From 2-01-FULL-50-23 sp964509695 (GTDB lineage Bacteria; Patescibacteriota; Microgenomatia; UBA1400; MFAQ01), in the NCBI GenBank assembly GCA_964509695.1, contig CAZDXN010000024.1, positions 1 through 10,092 on the forward strand: 10,092 bases of DNA, given 5' to 3'. The position numbers and the translations under genes are program-made. Positions 1 to 5,666 of this stretch are shown here, piece after piece; the stretch's first letter is position 1, and each line of letters opens with the position of its first letter. The notes below the pieces were generated by a model. It was given only the letters and a program-made list of their open reading frames with translations, ran no database searches and was not told the DNA's origin.

Positions 1-53
1 GATGCCTTTCATTTACTAGTGAACCGTTCTGTATCTATCGTGTCCTAGACAGT

Positions 54-82
54 TTGACAACCTTATCCCCGTCAGTTACTGT
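54..82 (+). promoter_or_regulatory. Candidate sigma70 promoter of the three-gene membrane protein operon
   Basis: A perfect -35 hexamer TTGACA (54-59) is followed, after a 17-base spacer, by TACTGT (77-82), a weak -10. Only seven bases separate this from the GTG start at 90, so transcription would begin at or next to the start codon and the mRNA would be leaderless. No Shine-Dalgarno sequence precedes the GTG. The rest of 1-89 shows nothing else I can support. Confidence 0.5.
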
Positions 83-89
83 TTATTAA

Positions 90-806
90 GTGGACCGGAC
101 CAATCAAAAAGGCATCATCTTTATTCCTCTTTTCTTTCTCGTGCCATTGTTCATTGTTGGCGCCTACTTCGGCGCCGGAACTGGTTTCTGGGAAAACATG
201 ACCTCTGGAATCAAAAAATTCCTCGCTGCCCCGTCTCCCTCAAATCTCCCCCAACAGCTTGGCCAATGGCAGCAGGAACCCACCAAAAAACCCACTCCTA
301 CTCCGACACTTCCTCCTGGAGCGACCATCCAATCGGGGCCCTACATTTACAAACCCGATGCCGCTGCCACCAAAGCTGGCGTTCCTTCTTTTACTATCTC
401 CGCCCCATCAAGTTGGGTTAAATATCCAACCAATGGAACCATGCTTGCCCGCTTCGAATCTCAACAAATCGACACTGAAACTGTCAAGGGGGGCGAGATT
501 ACTTCCAATGCAGTCATTATCATCAGAGCAACAGATGGTTATGATAGTCTGACTAGTTTCGCCATCGACTACAAAGCCTCTGGTGCCAAGGCCAAAAATT
601 ACCAACTTCTCAGTTCAAGCAATGACAAACTGGAGTTCAAATTTCAGACCAAAATCGATGGTAACGATATTACTATTCACGAACTGGATTATCTGTTTTT
701 CAAAGATGGTATTAGCTTTTTAGTCAAAGGCTATGCTTCCGACGCCGCCTGGGATACCCGTGCAGGAGAAATCCAATCCGCCCTTGACTCCTTCAAATTC
801 AAATGA
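90..806 (+). CDS. Membrane-anchored extracytoplasmic protein, possibly PsbP-like, 238 aa
   Basis: No named family can be assigned with certainty. Residues about 9-30 form one hydrophobic membrane segment without a lipobox cysteine, so the protein is probably an N-terminally anchored protein with its body outside the cell. A Pro/Thr-rich linker (about residues 58-97, with a KKPTPTPT stretch) leads to a globular domain (about 99-238) of alternating strands containing FTISAPSSWVKY and ending in a terminal helix. That order recalls the Mog1/PsbP-like fold, but this is a visual resemblance only. An in-frame TAA (87-89) directly precedes the GTG, so GTG at 90 is the longest possible start, and the promoter spacing supports it. 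The stop overlaps the next gene's ATG by four bases (ATGA, 803-806), which implies translational coupling. Confidence 0.72.
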   Translation: MDRTNQKGIIFIPLFFLVPLFIVGAYFGAGTGFWENMTSGIKKFLAAPSPSNLPQQLGQWQQEPTKKPTPTPTLPPGATIQSGPYIYKPDAAATKAGVPSFTISAPSSWVKYPTNGTMLARFESQQIDTETVKGGEITSNAVIIIRATDGYDSLTSFAIDYKASGAKAKNYQLLSSSNDKLEFKFQTKIDGNDITIHELDYLFFKDGISFLVKGYASDAAWDTRAGEIQSALDSFKFK

Positions 807-1435
807 CCAAGGACCGCCCTCGCCTCCTTCTCCTCTTACTCATCGGCGCTGCTATTTTAGTCTCTGTTATCTTCTTCCCAAAATTAAACAAACCCAAAGA
901 ATCCACCAGTCCGAAGGTGTACTCCAGCTTATTTGTCTACGAGGATGTCATCAACCAAAAAGAACCCTCTTTCTCCCTCAAGCTCCCCGACGGTTGGTAT
1001 CGCGACCTTGGCGTCAAGGACAAAGAACGGCTCTTTTCTTTCTCTCCAGACAAAGACAATAAAGGCATTACCTACCGCGCCGTCATTTCTGCCGGAGTCG
1101 CTCCAACCAAACTCAATTTAGCCGGCGAAGTCGCCAGAGCCAAAAAAGATATCGGCGCATTCGCCGTCGATCACAAATTCATCACCGACAAACCAATCAC
1201 CATCAAGGGTTTCTCCGCCCACCTTCTCGAATACAATACAGTTCTAGAAAAAGACAGCCAAAACGTCGAGCGAATCTTGGGCAAATCCGGGCTCATCATT
1301 CACCACACCGATATCGTCAGCGTCAAAAATGGCTACTTTATCGATATCGCCGCCTACACTTACGAATGGGCTTGGCCGGAATTTGTCAGTTTAATCGAAA
1401 AAAGTTTCAATACCATTTCCTTCGACCCCAAATGA
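803..1435 (+). CDS. Membrane-anchored extracytoplasmic protein, possibly PsbP-like, 210 aa
   Basis: This is the second gene of the operon. Residues about 7-25 are a leucine/isoleucine-rich membrane anchor preceded by basic residues (K3, R5, R7), which predicts that the body faces outward. The body begins around residue 55 with FSLKLPDGWYRDL and runs through several predicted strands to a final helix (FVSLIEKSFNTISF). It has the same overall order as the upstream protein: strand, 'P-x-x-W', long middle, then a C-terminal helix before a last strand. The two may be diverged paralogues with a PsbP-like fold; this is inferred, since identity between them is low by eye. The start ATG lies inside the upstream stop (ATGA) and the stop overlaps the next ATG in the same way, so the three proteins are probably made together. 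Confidence 0.72.
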   Translation: MTKDRPRLLLLLLIGAAILVSVIFFPKLNKPKESTSPKVYSSLFVYEDVINQKEPSFSLKLPDGWYRDLGVKDKERLFSFSPDKDNKGITYRAVISAGVAPTKLNLAGEVARAKKDIGAFAVDHKFITDKPITIKGFSAHLLEYNTVLEKDSQNVERILGKSGLIIHHTDIVSVKNGYFIDIAAYTYEWAWPEFVSLIEKSFNTISFDPK

Positions 1436-1737
1436 CCCCCTCCCGCCGCGGCAGACTTATCTTCTCTCTAGTTCTTGGCCTTTCCGTGGCCGGCATTTTT
1501 GGCCTCTCTTACTGGAACAAAAGTGCCGGAAACACCGCCATCGCCAAAGTCTCCACCCTACCCGAAGTTATCGAATATCTTCGAGAGGTCCCGGCTGGTC
1601 TCGTTACACTCGACCACGAAGACCGCGAGACCAATACCTATGTCATTCACGTCTACGAAACCAAGGACGGTCACACCGCTACCTTCAATTGGTACTCAGT
1701 CAACAAAACCACCGGCGTCATCACAAAAGACTTTTGA
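1432..1737 (+). CDS. Small membrane-anchored protein, 101 aa, function unknown
   Basis: This is the third gene of the operon. I chose the ATG at 1432 because it overlaps the preceding stop codon as ATGA, exactly like the junction before it; the open frame extends 22 codons further upstream but only inside the previous gene. Residues about 9-26 form a single membrane segment after a basic start (SRRGR). The soluble part (about 40-101) ends in a run of strands, VIHVYETKDGHTATFNWYSV, then NKTTGVITKDF. A closing 'x-V-N-K-T-T-G-x-I' turn of this kind is typical of small PepSY-like or lipoprotein-type beta domains, but I cannot assign a family. The gene stops 11 bases before the end of the convergent gene at 1749, with no clear intrinsic terminator between them. 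Confidence 0.65.
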   Translation: MTPSRRGRLIFSLVLGLSVAGIFGLSYWNKSAGNTAIAKVSTLPEVIEYLREVPAGLVTLDHEDRETNTYVIHVYETKDGHTATFNWYSVNKTTGVITKDF

Positions 1738-1748
1738 TCAGGCGTGGC

Positions 1749-2354
1749 TTACTTTTCGTAAACGGTTAATTTTACATAAAAATCCACCGCAGGGAATACA
1801 TCCAAGTACTCCACCGTTCCAAGCGCACGGTTCTCTCGAGTAAAGACAAGCGGATAAGAATCAGTTGTGTAGCCTGGCGTTCCGGAATCTTTTCTAGAAA
1901 CCCGTGGAAGTTTTTTCCAGCTCGAATCAACAGAACTGACAAATAGAGCCGATGAAGTATCACTAAATTGATTTGCATTATCGATGTGATTTCTGTATTC
2001 AACCCCGACCGAAGGCCACGCCGTCTTATTCTCATACTTATACGAGTACGAACAAGTTGAAATCTCGGAGTATTTAAGTTTTTCAGGCATCATTTTCCTT
2101 GTGTACAAAGTTGGACTGGTCCTCGTAACATTTGATTTTCCCTTATTGGCAAATGGAGGGCCGGGAAGCTTGGCTAGTTCCCTACTGCAATAAACCATCT
2201 TCCAATCGGAATCAGTTTTATCAATGCCAGTAATTAATTTTTGAAGAAACGGGATTTTGTCATAAGACAGATACAAACCACCACTGGCCAAAATAACAGA
2301 GGCAATAATCAAAATAGCGAACGGTGGAAACCCGCTGACAAGTTTCTTGCTCAC
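1749..2354 (-). CDS. Single-pass membrane protein of unknown function, 201 aa
   Basis: No family is recognised. With the GTG start at 2354, residues about 11-32 (FPPFAILIIASVILASGGLY) form one membrane anchor after a short basic N-terminus. The rest (about 45-201) is polar, Ser/Thr/Tyr-rich and presumably extracytoplasmic. It has two cysteines (about C56 and C101) that could pair in a disulfide. A TTG codon at 2378 would lengthen the protein by eight residues (MTSCYYYS), but I prefer the GTG because a TATTAT hexamer sits exactly six bases before it, matching the pattern seen at other genes here. The gene converges on the three-gene operon of similar anchored proteins, so a shared envelope role is possible but unproven. 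Confidence 0.6.
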   Translation of the reverse strand: MSKKLVSGFPPFAILIIASVILASGGLYLSYDKIPFLQKLITGIDKTDSDWKMVYCSRELAKLPGPPFANKGKSNVTRTSPTLYTRKMMPEKLKYSEISTCSYSYKYENKTAWPSVGVEYRNHIDNANQFSDTSSALFVSSVDSSWKKLPRVSRKDSGTPGYTTDSYPLVFTRENRALGTVEYLDVFPAVDFYVKLTVYEK

Positions 2355-2360
2355 ACTATA

Positions 2361-2366
2361 ATAATA
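2361..2366 (-). promoter_or_regulatory. Candidate -10 element (TATTAT) of the 201-aa membrane protein gene
   Basis: On the minus strand TATTAT lies six bases upstream of the GTG at 2354. No matching -35 at 17 bases is evident. A TTGACA occurs at 2378-2373, but it is only six bases upstream of this element and is probably coincidental. It is listed because the same spacing recurs at several genes in the window. Confidence 0.35.
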
Positions 2367-2414
2367 GCAGCTTGTCAAACCCTATTACCGAGGTTGTTGA
2401 ATAACTCCCTTGTC

Positions 2415-2452
2415 ATTCCCGGCATGATCGGGAATCTATTTGTATAGATTCC
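2415..2452. repeat. Two overlapping inverted repeats in the divergent spacer
   Basis: ATTCCC (2415-2420) pairs with GGGAAT (2430-2435). GGAATCTA (2431-2438) pairs with TAGATTCC (2445-2452) over a six-base loop. The two hairpins share the GGAAT arm, so only one can form at a time. They lie between the divergent genes at 2354 (minus) and 2494 (plus), so they do not act as a terminator for either gene in the usual sense. The first resembles the widespread ATTCCC-N8/9-GGGAAT type of dispersed bacterial repeat. Confidence 0.6.
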
Positions 2453-2481
2453 GTAATTGCTCTCTTGCCGAATTTGTTTCA

Positions 2482-2487
2482 TACTAA
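2482..2487 (+). promoter_or_regulatory. Weak candidate -10 (TACTAA) before tspO
   Basis: TACTAA ends six bases before the tspO ATG at 2494. It lacks the final T of a good -10, and no convincing -35 is present. An alternative, CATACT (2480-2485), would pair with TTGCTC (2457-2462) at a 17-base spacing. Confidence 0.25.
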
Positions 2488-2493
2488 ACGCAG

Positions 2494-2964
2494 ATGAAAG
2501 ACTTGCCCAAACTTCTTGTTTCCATGATTGGTTGTGAATTAGTGGGATTTTTAGGAACTCCTTTTACCATCTCGGCCATCCCCATCTGGTACTCCACCTT
2601 GAACAAGCCATTCTTTGCCCCACCAAACTGGATCTTCGGACCAGTCTGGGCATTGTTGTATTTATTGATGGGGGTGGCTTTTTATCTGATTTGGAAACAA
2701 GGTCTTAAGAAAAAGAAGGTGAAAACCGCCGGTTTATTCTTTTTAGCACAACTGGGACTTAATTTTGTCTGGTCGCCGATTTTCTTTGGGTTGAAAGCAC
2801 CTCTGCTGGGATTGATCGTGATTGTGGCGATGTGGGCATTGATCGTACTGACGATGAAGAAATTCCATCCATTATCAAGGCTAGCCTTCTATTTACTGGT
2901 ACCATATCTTTTGTGGGTCAGCTTTGCCACCATGCTGAATACAGCGATTGTGGTATTGAATTAA
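2494..2964 (+). CDS. tspO: TspO/MBR-family membrane protein (tryptophan-rich sensory protein)
   Basis: This is a five-helix membrane protein of the TspO/peripheral benzodiazepine receptor family, whose members bind tetrapyrroles and other small hydrophobic ligands. At 156 residues it has the family's usual length. Family hallmarks are visible: WY (32-33) and KP (38-39), then PP-x-W-x-F (43-48), W52, Y56 and MG (59-60), Q86 and GLNFVWSP (88-95) with FFG (97-99), and the C-terminal PYLLWVSFATMLN (137-149). Five hydrophobic spans can be drawn at about residues 6-28, 47-67, 79-98, 102-121 and 127-154. The ATG at 2494 gives a normal N-terminus; there is no Shine-Dalgarno. It appears monocistronic, followed only by a convergent tRNA gene 32 bases later. 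No haem or tetrapyrrole genes are in the window, so the ligand is unknown. Confidence 0.92.
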   Translation: MKDLPKLLVSMIGCELVGFLGTPFTISAIPIWYSTLNKPFFAPPNWIFGPVWALLYLLMGVAFYLIWKQGLKKKKVKTAGLFFLAQLGLNFVWSPIFFGLKAPLLGLIVIVAMWALIVLTMKKFHPLSRLAFYLLVPYLLWVSFATMLNTAIVVLN

Positions 2965-2996
2965 ATCATTCTTTCAATTTGCCTCTGCGTCCCATC

Positions 2997-3072
2997 TGGC
3001 TCCCCCGCGTGGACTCGAACCACGGACATCCTCGTTAACAGCGAGGCGCTCTACCAACTGAGCTACAGGGGA
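2997..3072 (-). tRNA. tRNA-Asn (GUU), CCA encoded
   Basis: A complete cloverleaf is visible on the minus strand. The acceptor 5' arm (3072-3066) pairs with 3007-3001 with one U-G wobble. There is a D arm with GCTC/GAGC, an anticodon stem CCTCG/CGAGG around loop CTGTTAA (anticodon GTT), and a T stem CGTGG/CCACG with TTCGAGT. The discriminator is G (3000), followed by an encoded CCA (2999-2997). Directly upstream (3073-3134) lies a repeat derived from this tRNA's own 5' end. Confidence 0.97.
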
Positions 3073-3100
3073 ATATATATCCCCTCGTCATAGACTTAGT

Positions 3101-3134
3101 GAGGCGTCCGCCGGCTGGCGGACTACAGGGGAAT
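3101..3134. repeat. 34-bp direct repeat, copy 1: tRNA-Asn-like 5' end with palindrome
   Basis: This copy is identical to 3389-3422. Its core is a perfect 7-bp hairpin (3106-3112 with 3117-3123, loop GGCT). Read on the minus strand, the outer parts match the adjacent tRNA-Asn: the first bases of the tRNA (ATTCCCCTGTAG) lie on one side and GCCTC of its anticodon stem on the other. The 15-base D arm is replaced by the GC-rich palindrome. The stop codon of the GIY-YIG gene (3125-3123) and its last residues fall inside this repeat. Confidence 0.85.
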
Positions 3135-3371
3135 AAATTTCTTTACCCACTCTCTGCCCCTAAAACTCTTAAGCTGCTTTTCTCGCTTCAAAGCTTCAGT
3201 CTTCGACGATAGTGACTCTGAATAAATCAGAATCCATTTCCCTTCATATTTAGCCGTAAAATGGGTACCTCTCTTCAAATTATGTTCTTTTAATCTTCTC
3301 TCCAAATCACTAGTTTCACCAATATAAATTCTATTGGCCACAAGATTGTATAAAACATAAACGAACCACAC
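3123..3371 (-). CDS. Small GIY-YIG nuclease-domain protein, 82 aa
   Basis: This is a single-domain GIY-YIG protein of the short UPF0213/YhbQ-like kind. The elements appear in order: VYVLYN (4-9), YIGETSDLERRLKEHN (16-31, with Y16-I17-G18, the catalytic-type arginine R25/R26 and H30-N31), and the helix SKTEALKREKQLKS (56-69) with the expected metal-binding glutamate (E64, or less likely E59). The family's fold is a metal-dependent DNA endonuclease core; the cellular role of these short stand-alone versions is not settled. The start is GTG at 3371, with TAAGAT six bases upstream. The gene is flanked by two identical 34-bp tRNA-derived repeats, and its last codons (FIPL, then TAG) are read from the tRNA-like sequence. 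This suggests it arrived with the repeats or had its tail replaced by them. Confidence 0.9.
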   Translation of the reverse strand: MWFVYVLYNLVANRIYIGETSDLERRLKEHNLKRGTHFTAKYEGKWILIYSESLSSKTEALKREKQLKSFRGREWVKKFIPL

Positions 3372-3377
3372 TTACCC

Positions 3378-3383
3378 ATCTTA
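3378..3383 (-). promoter_or_regulatory. Candidate -10 (TAAGAT) of the first GIY-YIG gene
   Basis: On the minus strand TAAGAT ends six bases before the GTG at 3371. A -35 would fall inside the GC-rich palindrome of the 3389-3422 repeat and is not recognisable. Support comes mainly from the recurring spacing. Confidence 0.3.
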
Positions 3384-3388
3384 TCAGC

Positions 3389-3422
3389 GAGGCGTCCGCC
3401 GGCTGGCGGACTACAGGGGAAT
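3389..3422. repeat. 34-bp direct repeat, copy 2: tRNA-Asn-like 5' end with palindrome
   Basis: This is an exact copy of 3101-3134, 288 bases away, with the hairpin at 3394-3400/3405-3411. The tRNA resemblance extends a little further here: upstream bases 3386-3388 give CAGCGAGGCG, the same as in the tRNA-Asn anticodon region, whereas copy 1 has TAGTGAGGCG. The two copies bracket the GIY-YIG gene. Confidence 0.85.
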
Positions 3423-3476
3423 GTCAACGAACCTTCACATTATACCAGCCTTTGAGGCTATTTTTTGCCATTGGTC

Positions 3477-3482
3477 TACAAT
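3477..3482 (+). promoter_or_regulatory. Candidate -10 (TACAAT) of the 241-aa protein gene
   Basis: TACAAT, a good -10 match, ends seven bases before the ATG at 3490, which places the transcription start at the start codon. The best -35 candidate is TTGAGG (3452-3457) at a 19-base spacing, which is long. This supports the 3490 start over the in-frame ATG at 3421 that lies in the repeat. Confidence 0.45.
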
Positions 3483-3489
3483 ACGAAAA

Positions 3490-4215
3490 ATGAGCTCCAA
3501 GGAGATAATCCCTCACCCCACCGGCGTTTTTCCCAGCGTCGAAGAGGAAATTCAATTGCGATATAGTTTTTTGGACAAAAATAATCCTGTTCTAAAAAAA
3601 ATCCGCACTCGACTAGAAAAACTTCATCTCAAAGGGAAAAGGAATCTCCCTCTCAATCTTCTCGCCTTCTATTATGGCGTCTATTTCTACAACCACGTCA
3701 GCCACCATTCCCTCTTTCCGGAAAACGGGAAGCCTCCCATAAAGCTCATTCGAAAACCGAGATTTCCGATTTACCTAGGTGTTCTAGATAATCAAATTTA
3801 TTACAATCTCGGTTTAGCCGAGGCCGAATCTGAACTCAATATTAATCCCCAAAATGAGGTCGAAATCCTCGGAGACCCTTTCGTCACCATGCCTTCTTAT
3901 ATTTCCAATATTATCGATGGACTGGAAGAGGCAAACCATCTCCACCTCGAACATCTCCAACAAGAACACAGATCGAATCATAATAAACGCTCCGACCACC
4001 GCTCACAAGAAAAACTCTGGCAAAACAGCGGTTATGACCCTGTCGCCTATCGCGCCAAACTCTGGCACGAATTCGCCGCCCTTGTCGTTCAAAAGAGCTA
4101 CCTCAACTACTATTGTTCATCCGAACATCCCGAAGCCGTCGCCGAATTTAACCATTATTATGAGGAGGTCATATCCGAACGCCAAAAATGGACCCGCCGC
4201 AAAAAAAGGTCTTAG
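3490..4215 (+). CDS. Unrecognised protein with a histidine-rich segment, 241 aa
   Basis: I recognise no family. The open frame could begin at 3421, inside the 34-bp repeat, but the -10-like TACAAT and the soluble look of MSSKEIIPHPTG favour the ATG at 3490. There is no signal peptide or membrane segment, so it is probably cytoplasmic. The N-terminal third is basic and mixed. A middle part (about 80-145) has hydrophobic strands (IYLGVLDNQIYYNLGLAEAE). A charged segment at 150-170 holds six histidines (150, 152, 155, 160, 164, 170), and the C-terminus is a long, charged, helical stretch (183-241) ending RRKKRS. The His/Glu cluster could bind metal, but no known metalloenzyme signature is evident. 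The stop codon overlaps the stop of the convergent gene at 4212 by three bases. Confidence 0.72.
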   Translation: MSSKEIIPHPTGVFPSVEEEIQLRYSFLDKNNPVLKKIRTRLEKLHLKGKRNLPLNLLAFYYGVYFYNHVSHHSLFPENGKPPIKLIRKPRFPIYLGVLDNQIYYNLGLAEAESELNINPQNEVEILGDPFVTMPSYISNIIDGLEEANHLHLEHLQQEHRSNHNKRSDHRSQEKLWQNSGYDPVAYRAKLWHEFAALVVQKSYLNYYCSSEHPEAVAEFNHYYEEVISERQKWTRRKKRS

Positions 4216-4538
4216 GACAACTTGTTTAGTACCAAACTCACTAACGCCAACACAATCGCCGCCATCAAGGCTGTCCCAAAACTAGCCACCGAGAAACCGC
4301 GAACCAAATTACTCATCAACATAATCAACATTGCGTTAATTACGAAGGTAAACAACCCCAAAGTCAAGATATTAATCGGTAGAGTCAACAGGATCAAGAC
4401 CGGTTTTACCAAAATCGAAAGGATACCCCACACAACCGAGACTACCAGAAGTGTCGACCAACCGGCTATCGTCACCCCGGGAACCAAATAGGCCGTCGCA
4501 TAAAACGCAATCGCATTCAGAATCAGTGTCATTAACAT
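4212..4538 (-). CDS. Four-helix membrane protein, phage holin 4 / YvlD-like family
   Basis: At 108 residues with four hydrophobic spans (about 4-20, 24-43, 46-75 as a hairpin-like pair, and 82-105), it matches the small family annotated as phage holin family 4 superfamily II and represented by Bacillus YvlD. Typical features are a KPVLILLTLPINILTLGLF stretch (45-63) followed by FVINAMLIMLMS (65-76) and a GF-x-V-x-x-F motif (81-87). Despite the name, these proteins are widespread chromosomal membrane proteins, and no phage genes lie nearby. The gene follows rpoD by nine bases on the same strand. A TAGAAT hexamer made from the rpoD stop codon sits six bases before the ATG, so it may also be transcribed alone as a leaderless mRNA. 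Confidence 0.85.
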   Translation of the reverse strand: MLMTLILNAIAFYATAYLVPGVTIAGWSTLLVVSVVWGILSILVKPVLILLTLPINILTLGLFTFVINAMLIMLMSNLVRGFSVASFGTALMAAIVLALVSLVLNKLS

Positions 4539-4544
4539 AATGTC

Positions 4545-4550
4545 ATTCTA
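4545..4550 (-). promoter_or_regulatory. Candidate -10 (TAGAAT) of the holin-like gene, overlapping the rpoD stop
   Basis: The TAG stop codon of rpoD (4550-4548) plus the next AAT form TAGAAT, six bases upstream of the ATG at 4538. No clear -35 is seen. The identical hexamer and spacing occur before the HAD hydrolase gene at 8652. Confidence 0.4.
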
Positions 4551-5666
4551 CTCCAAATAATCTTGAAGTTTCTTTCGTCGGGATGGATGGCGCAGTTTCC
4601 GTAGCGCCTTACTCTCAATCTGACGGATTCTCTCTCGAGTCACCCCAAACTCTCGCCCGACTTCTTCCAAAGTCAGGGCCTTGGCTCCATGCAGGCCAAA
4701 TCTCATCTTCAAGACCTTCGCCTCTCGATCAGTCAGTGTCGCCAACACTTCCTCGACGTTCTCGAGCATCAACTGCTTGGTCGTCGCCTCATACGGCGAG
4801 ACCTGTCCTTCGTCGGCAATAAAGTCGCCCAAGAGTGAATCTTCATCGTCACCAATCGGCGTTTCCAAAGAGGTCGTTTTCTGGGAAATCTTCAGAATCT
4901 CCCGGACCCTCTCTGGCGTCAGTTCCAATTCGGCTCCGACTTCCTCATCAGTCGGCTCGCGGCCCAAAGTCTGCATCAAGCTTCTCTGTGTTCTGATCAA
5001 TTTGTTGATCGTCTCCACCATGTGGACCGGAATTCGGATCGTCCGGGCCTGGTCGGCGATGGCTCGGGTAATCGCTTGACGGATCCACCAAGTTGCATAA
5101 GTCGAGAATTTGTATCCCTTAGTCCAGTCGTATTTTTCTACCGCCCGAATCAGCCCCTTGTTTCCCTCCTGAATCAAGTCCAAGAAGCTCATCCCTCTAC
5201 CCATATACTTCTTGGCGATCGATACTACCAAACGCAAGTTACTCTGAGTCAGCTTATCCTTCGCTCTTTTATCTCCCGCCTCTGTCTTCTGGGCCAGCAT
5301 AATTTCTTCCTCCCGTTTCAGTAGTGGAATCCGACCGATTTCCTTCAAATACATTCTCACCGGATCATTGATGGCAATTTCCTCCAATCCGGATAGTTCT
5401 TCAAGTTCTTTTTCCAAATCGCTACTGGCCTCGGCAATCTCGGCATCTTGCCCACTCATCACGCTTTCAAAGACATCAACATCTTCCTTGAACAGCTGAT
5501 CGTACAAAGCGTCCAGTTCGTCGATTCGTTTTTCCGCATCCGGGAAAATTTCCAAAACCTCGTCCTGAGTCACAAATCCTTGCGTCTTTCCCTTCTCGAC
5601 AAGGTCCAAAATCAGTTTCGGCAACTTCAGCTTTTTGGACTCCTTCACGACTATTTTTGTCTTCAT
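4548..5666 (-). CDS. rpoD: Primary RNA polymerase sigma factor (sigma70/SigA)
   Basis: This is a group 1 sigma factor that directs RNA polymerase to housekeeping promoters. At 372 residues it is about the length of SigA of Gram-positive bacteria, without the large insert of E. coli RpoD. Region 1.1 is an acidic N-terminal part (1-95). Region 1.2 begins DPVRMYLKEIG (101-111). Region 2 contains NLRLVVSIAKKY (143-154), DLIQEGN (163-169) and the -10 recognition helix with YKFSTYATWWIRQAIT (185-200). Region 3 covers about 213-290, with the region 3.2 finger near DDEDSLLGDFI. Region 4 has LTDREAKVLKMRFGL (311-325) and the -35-binding helix-turn-helix TLEEVGREFGVTRERIRQIE (322-351). The ATG at 5666 overlaps the dnaG stop as ATGA, so translation is coupled to primase. 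Confidence 0.97.
   Translation of the reverse strand: MKTKIVVKESKKLKLPKLILDLVEKGKTQGFVTQDEVLEIFPDAEKRIDELDALYDQLFKEDVDVFESVMSGQDAEIAEASSDLEKELEELSGLEEIAINDPVRMYLKEIGRIPLLKREEEIMLAQKTEAGDKRAKDKLTQSNLRLVVSIAKKYMGRGMSFLDLIQEGNKGLIRAVEKYDWTKGYKFSTYATWWIRQAITRAIADQARTIRIPVHMVETINKLIRTQRSLMQTLGREPTDEEVGAELELTPERVREILKISQKTTSLETPIGDDEDSLLGDFIADEGQVSPYEATTKQLMLENVEEVLATLTDREAKVLKMRFGLHGAKALTLEEVGREFGVTRERIRQIESKALRKLRHPSRRKKLQDYLE

Noticed and set aside
1725..1735. AAAAG-A-CTTTT as a terminator between the convergent genes
   Set aside because: It is a short AT-rich palindrome without a GC stem or a separate T-tract, and lies inside the coding end of the 101-aa gene.
3101..3422. Two 34-bp direct repeats as CRISPR repeats or insertion-sequence ends
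   Set aside because: The interval holds a GIY-YIG gene rather than a spacer or transposase, and the repeats are direct and tRNA-like, not terminal inverted repeats.
3421..3489. ATG start at 3421 for the 241-aa protein
   Set aside because: It lies at the edge of the tRNA-derived repeat with no upstream signal, and the TACAAT promoter element falls between it and the ATG at 3490.
4212..4538. Phage remnant, suggested by the holin-like family name
   Set aside because: This family is a common chromosomal membrane protein, and no endolysin, integrase or structural phage gene is nearby.
4583..5324. Open frames on the plus strand opposite rpoD
   Set aside because: They are antisense shadows of a clear sigma factor gene.
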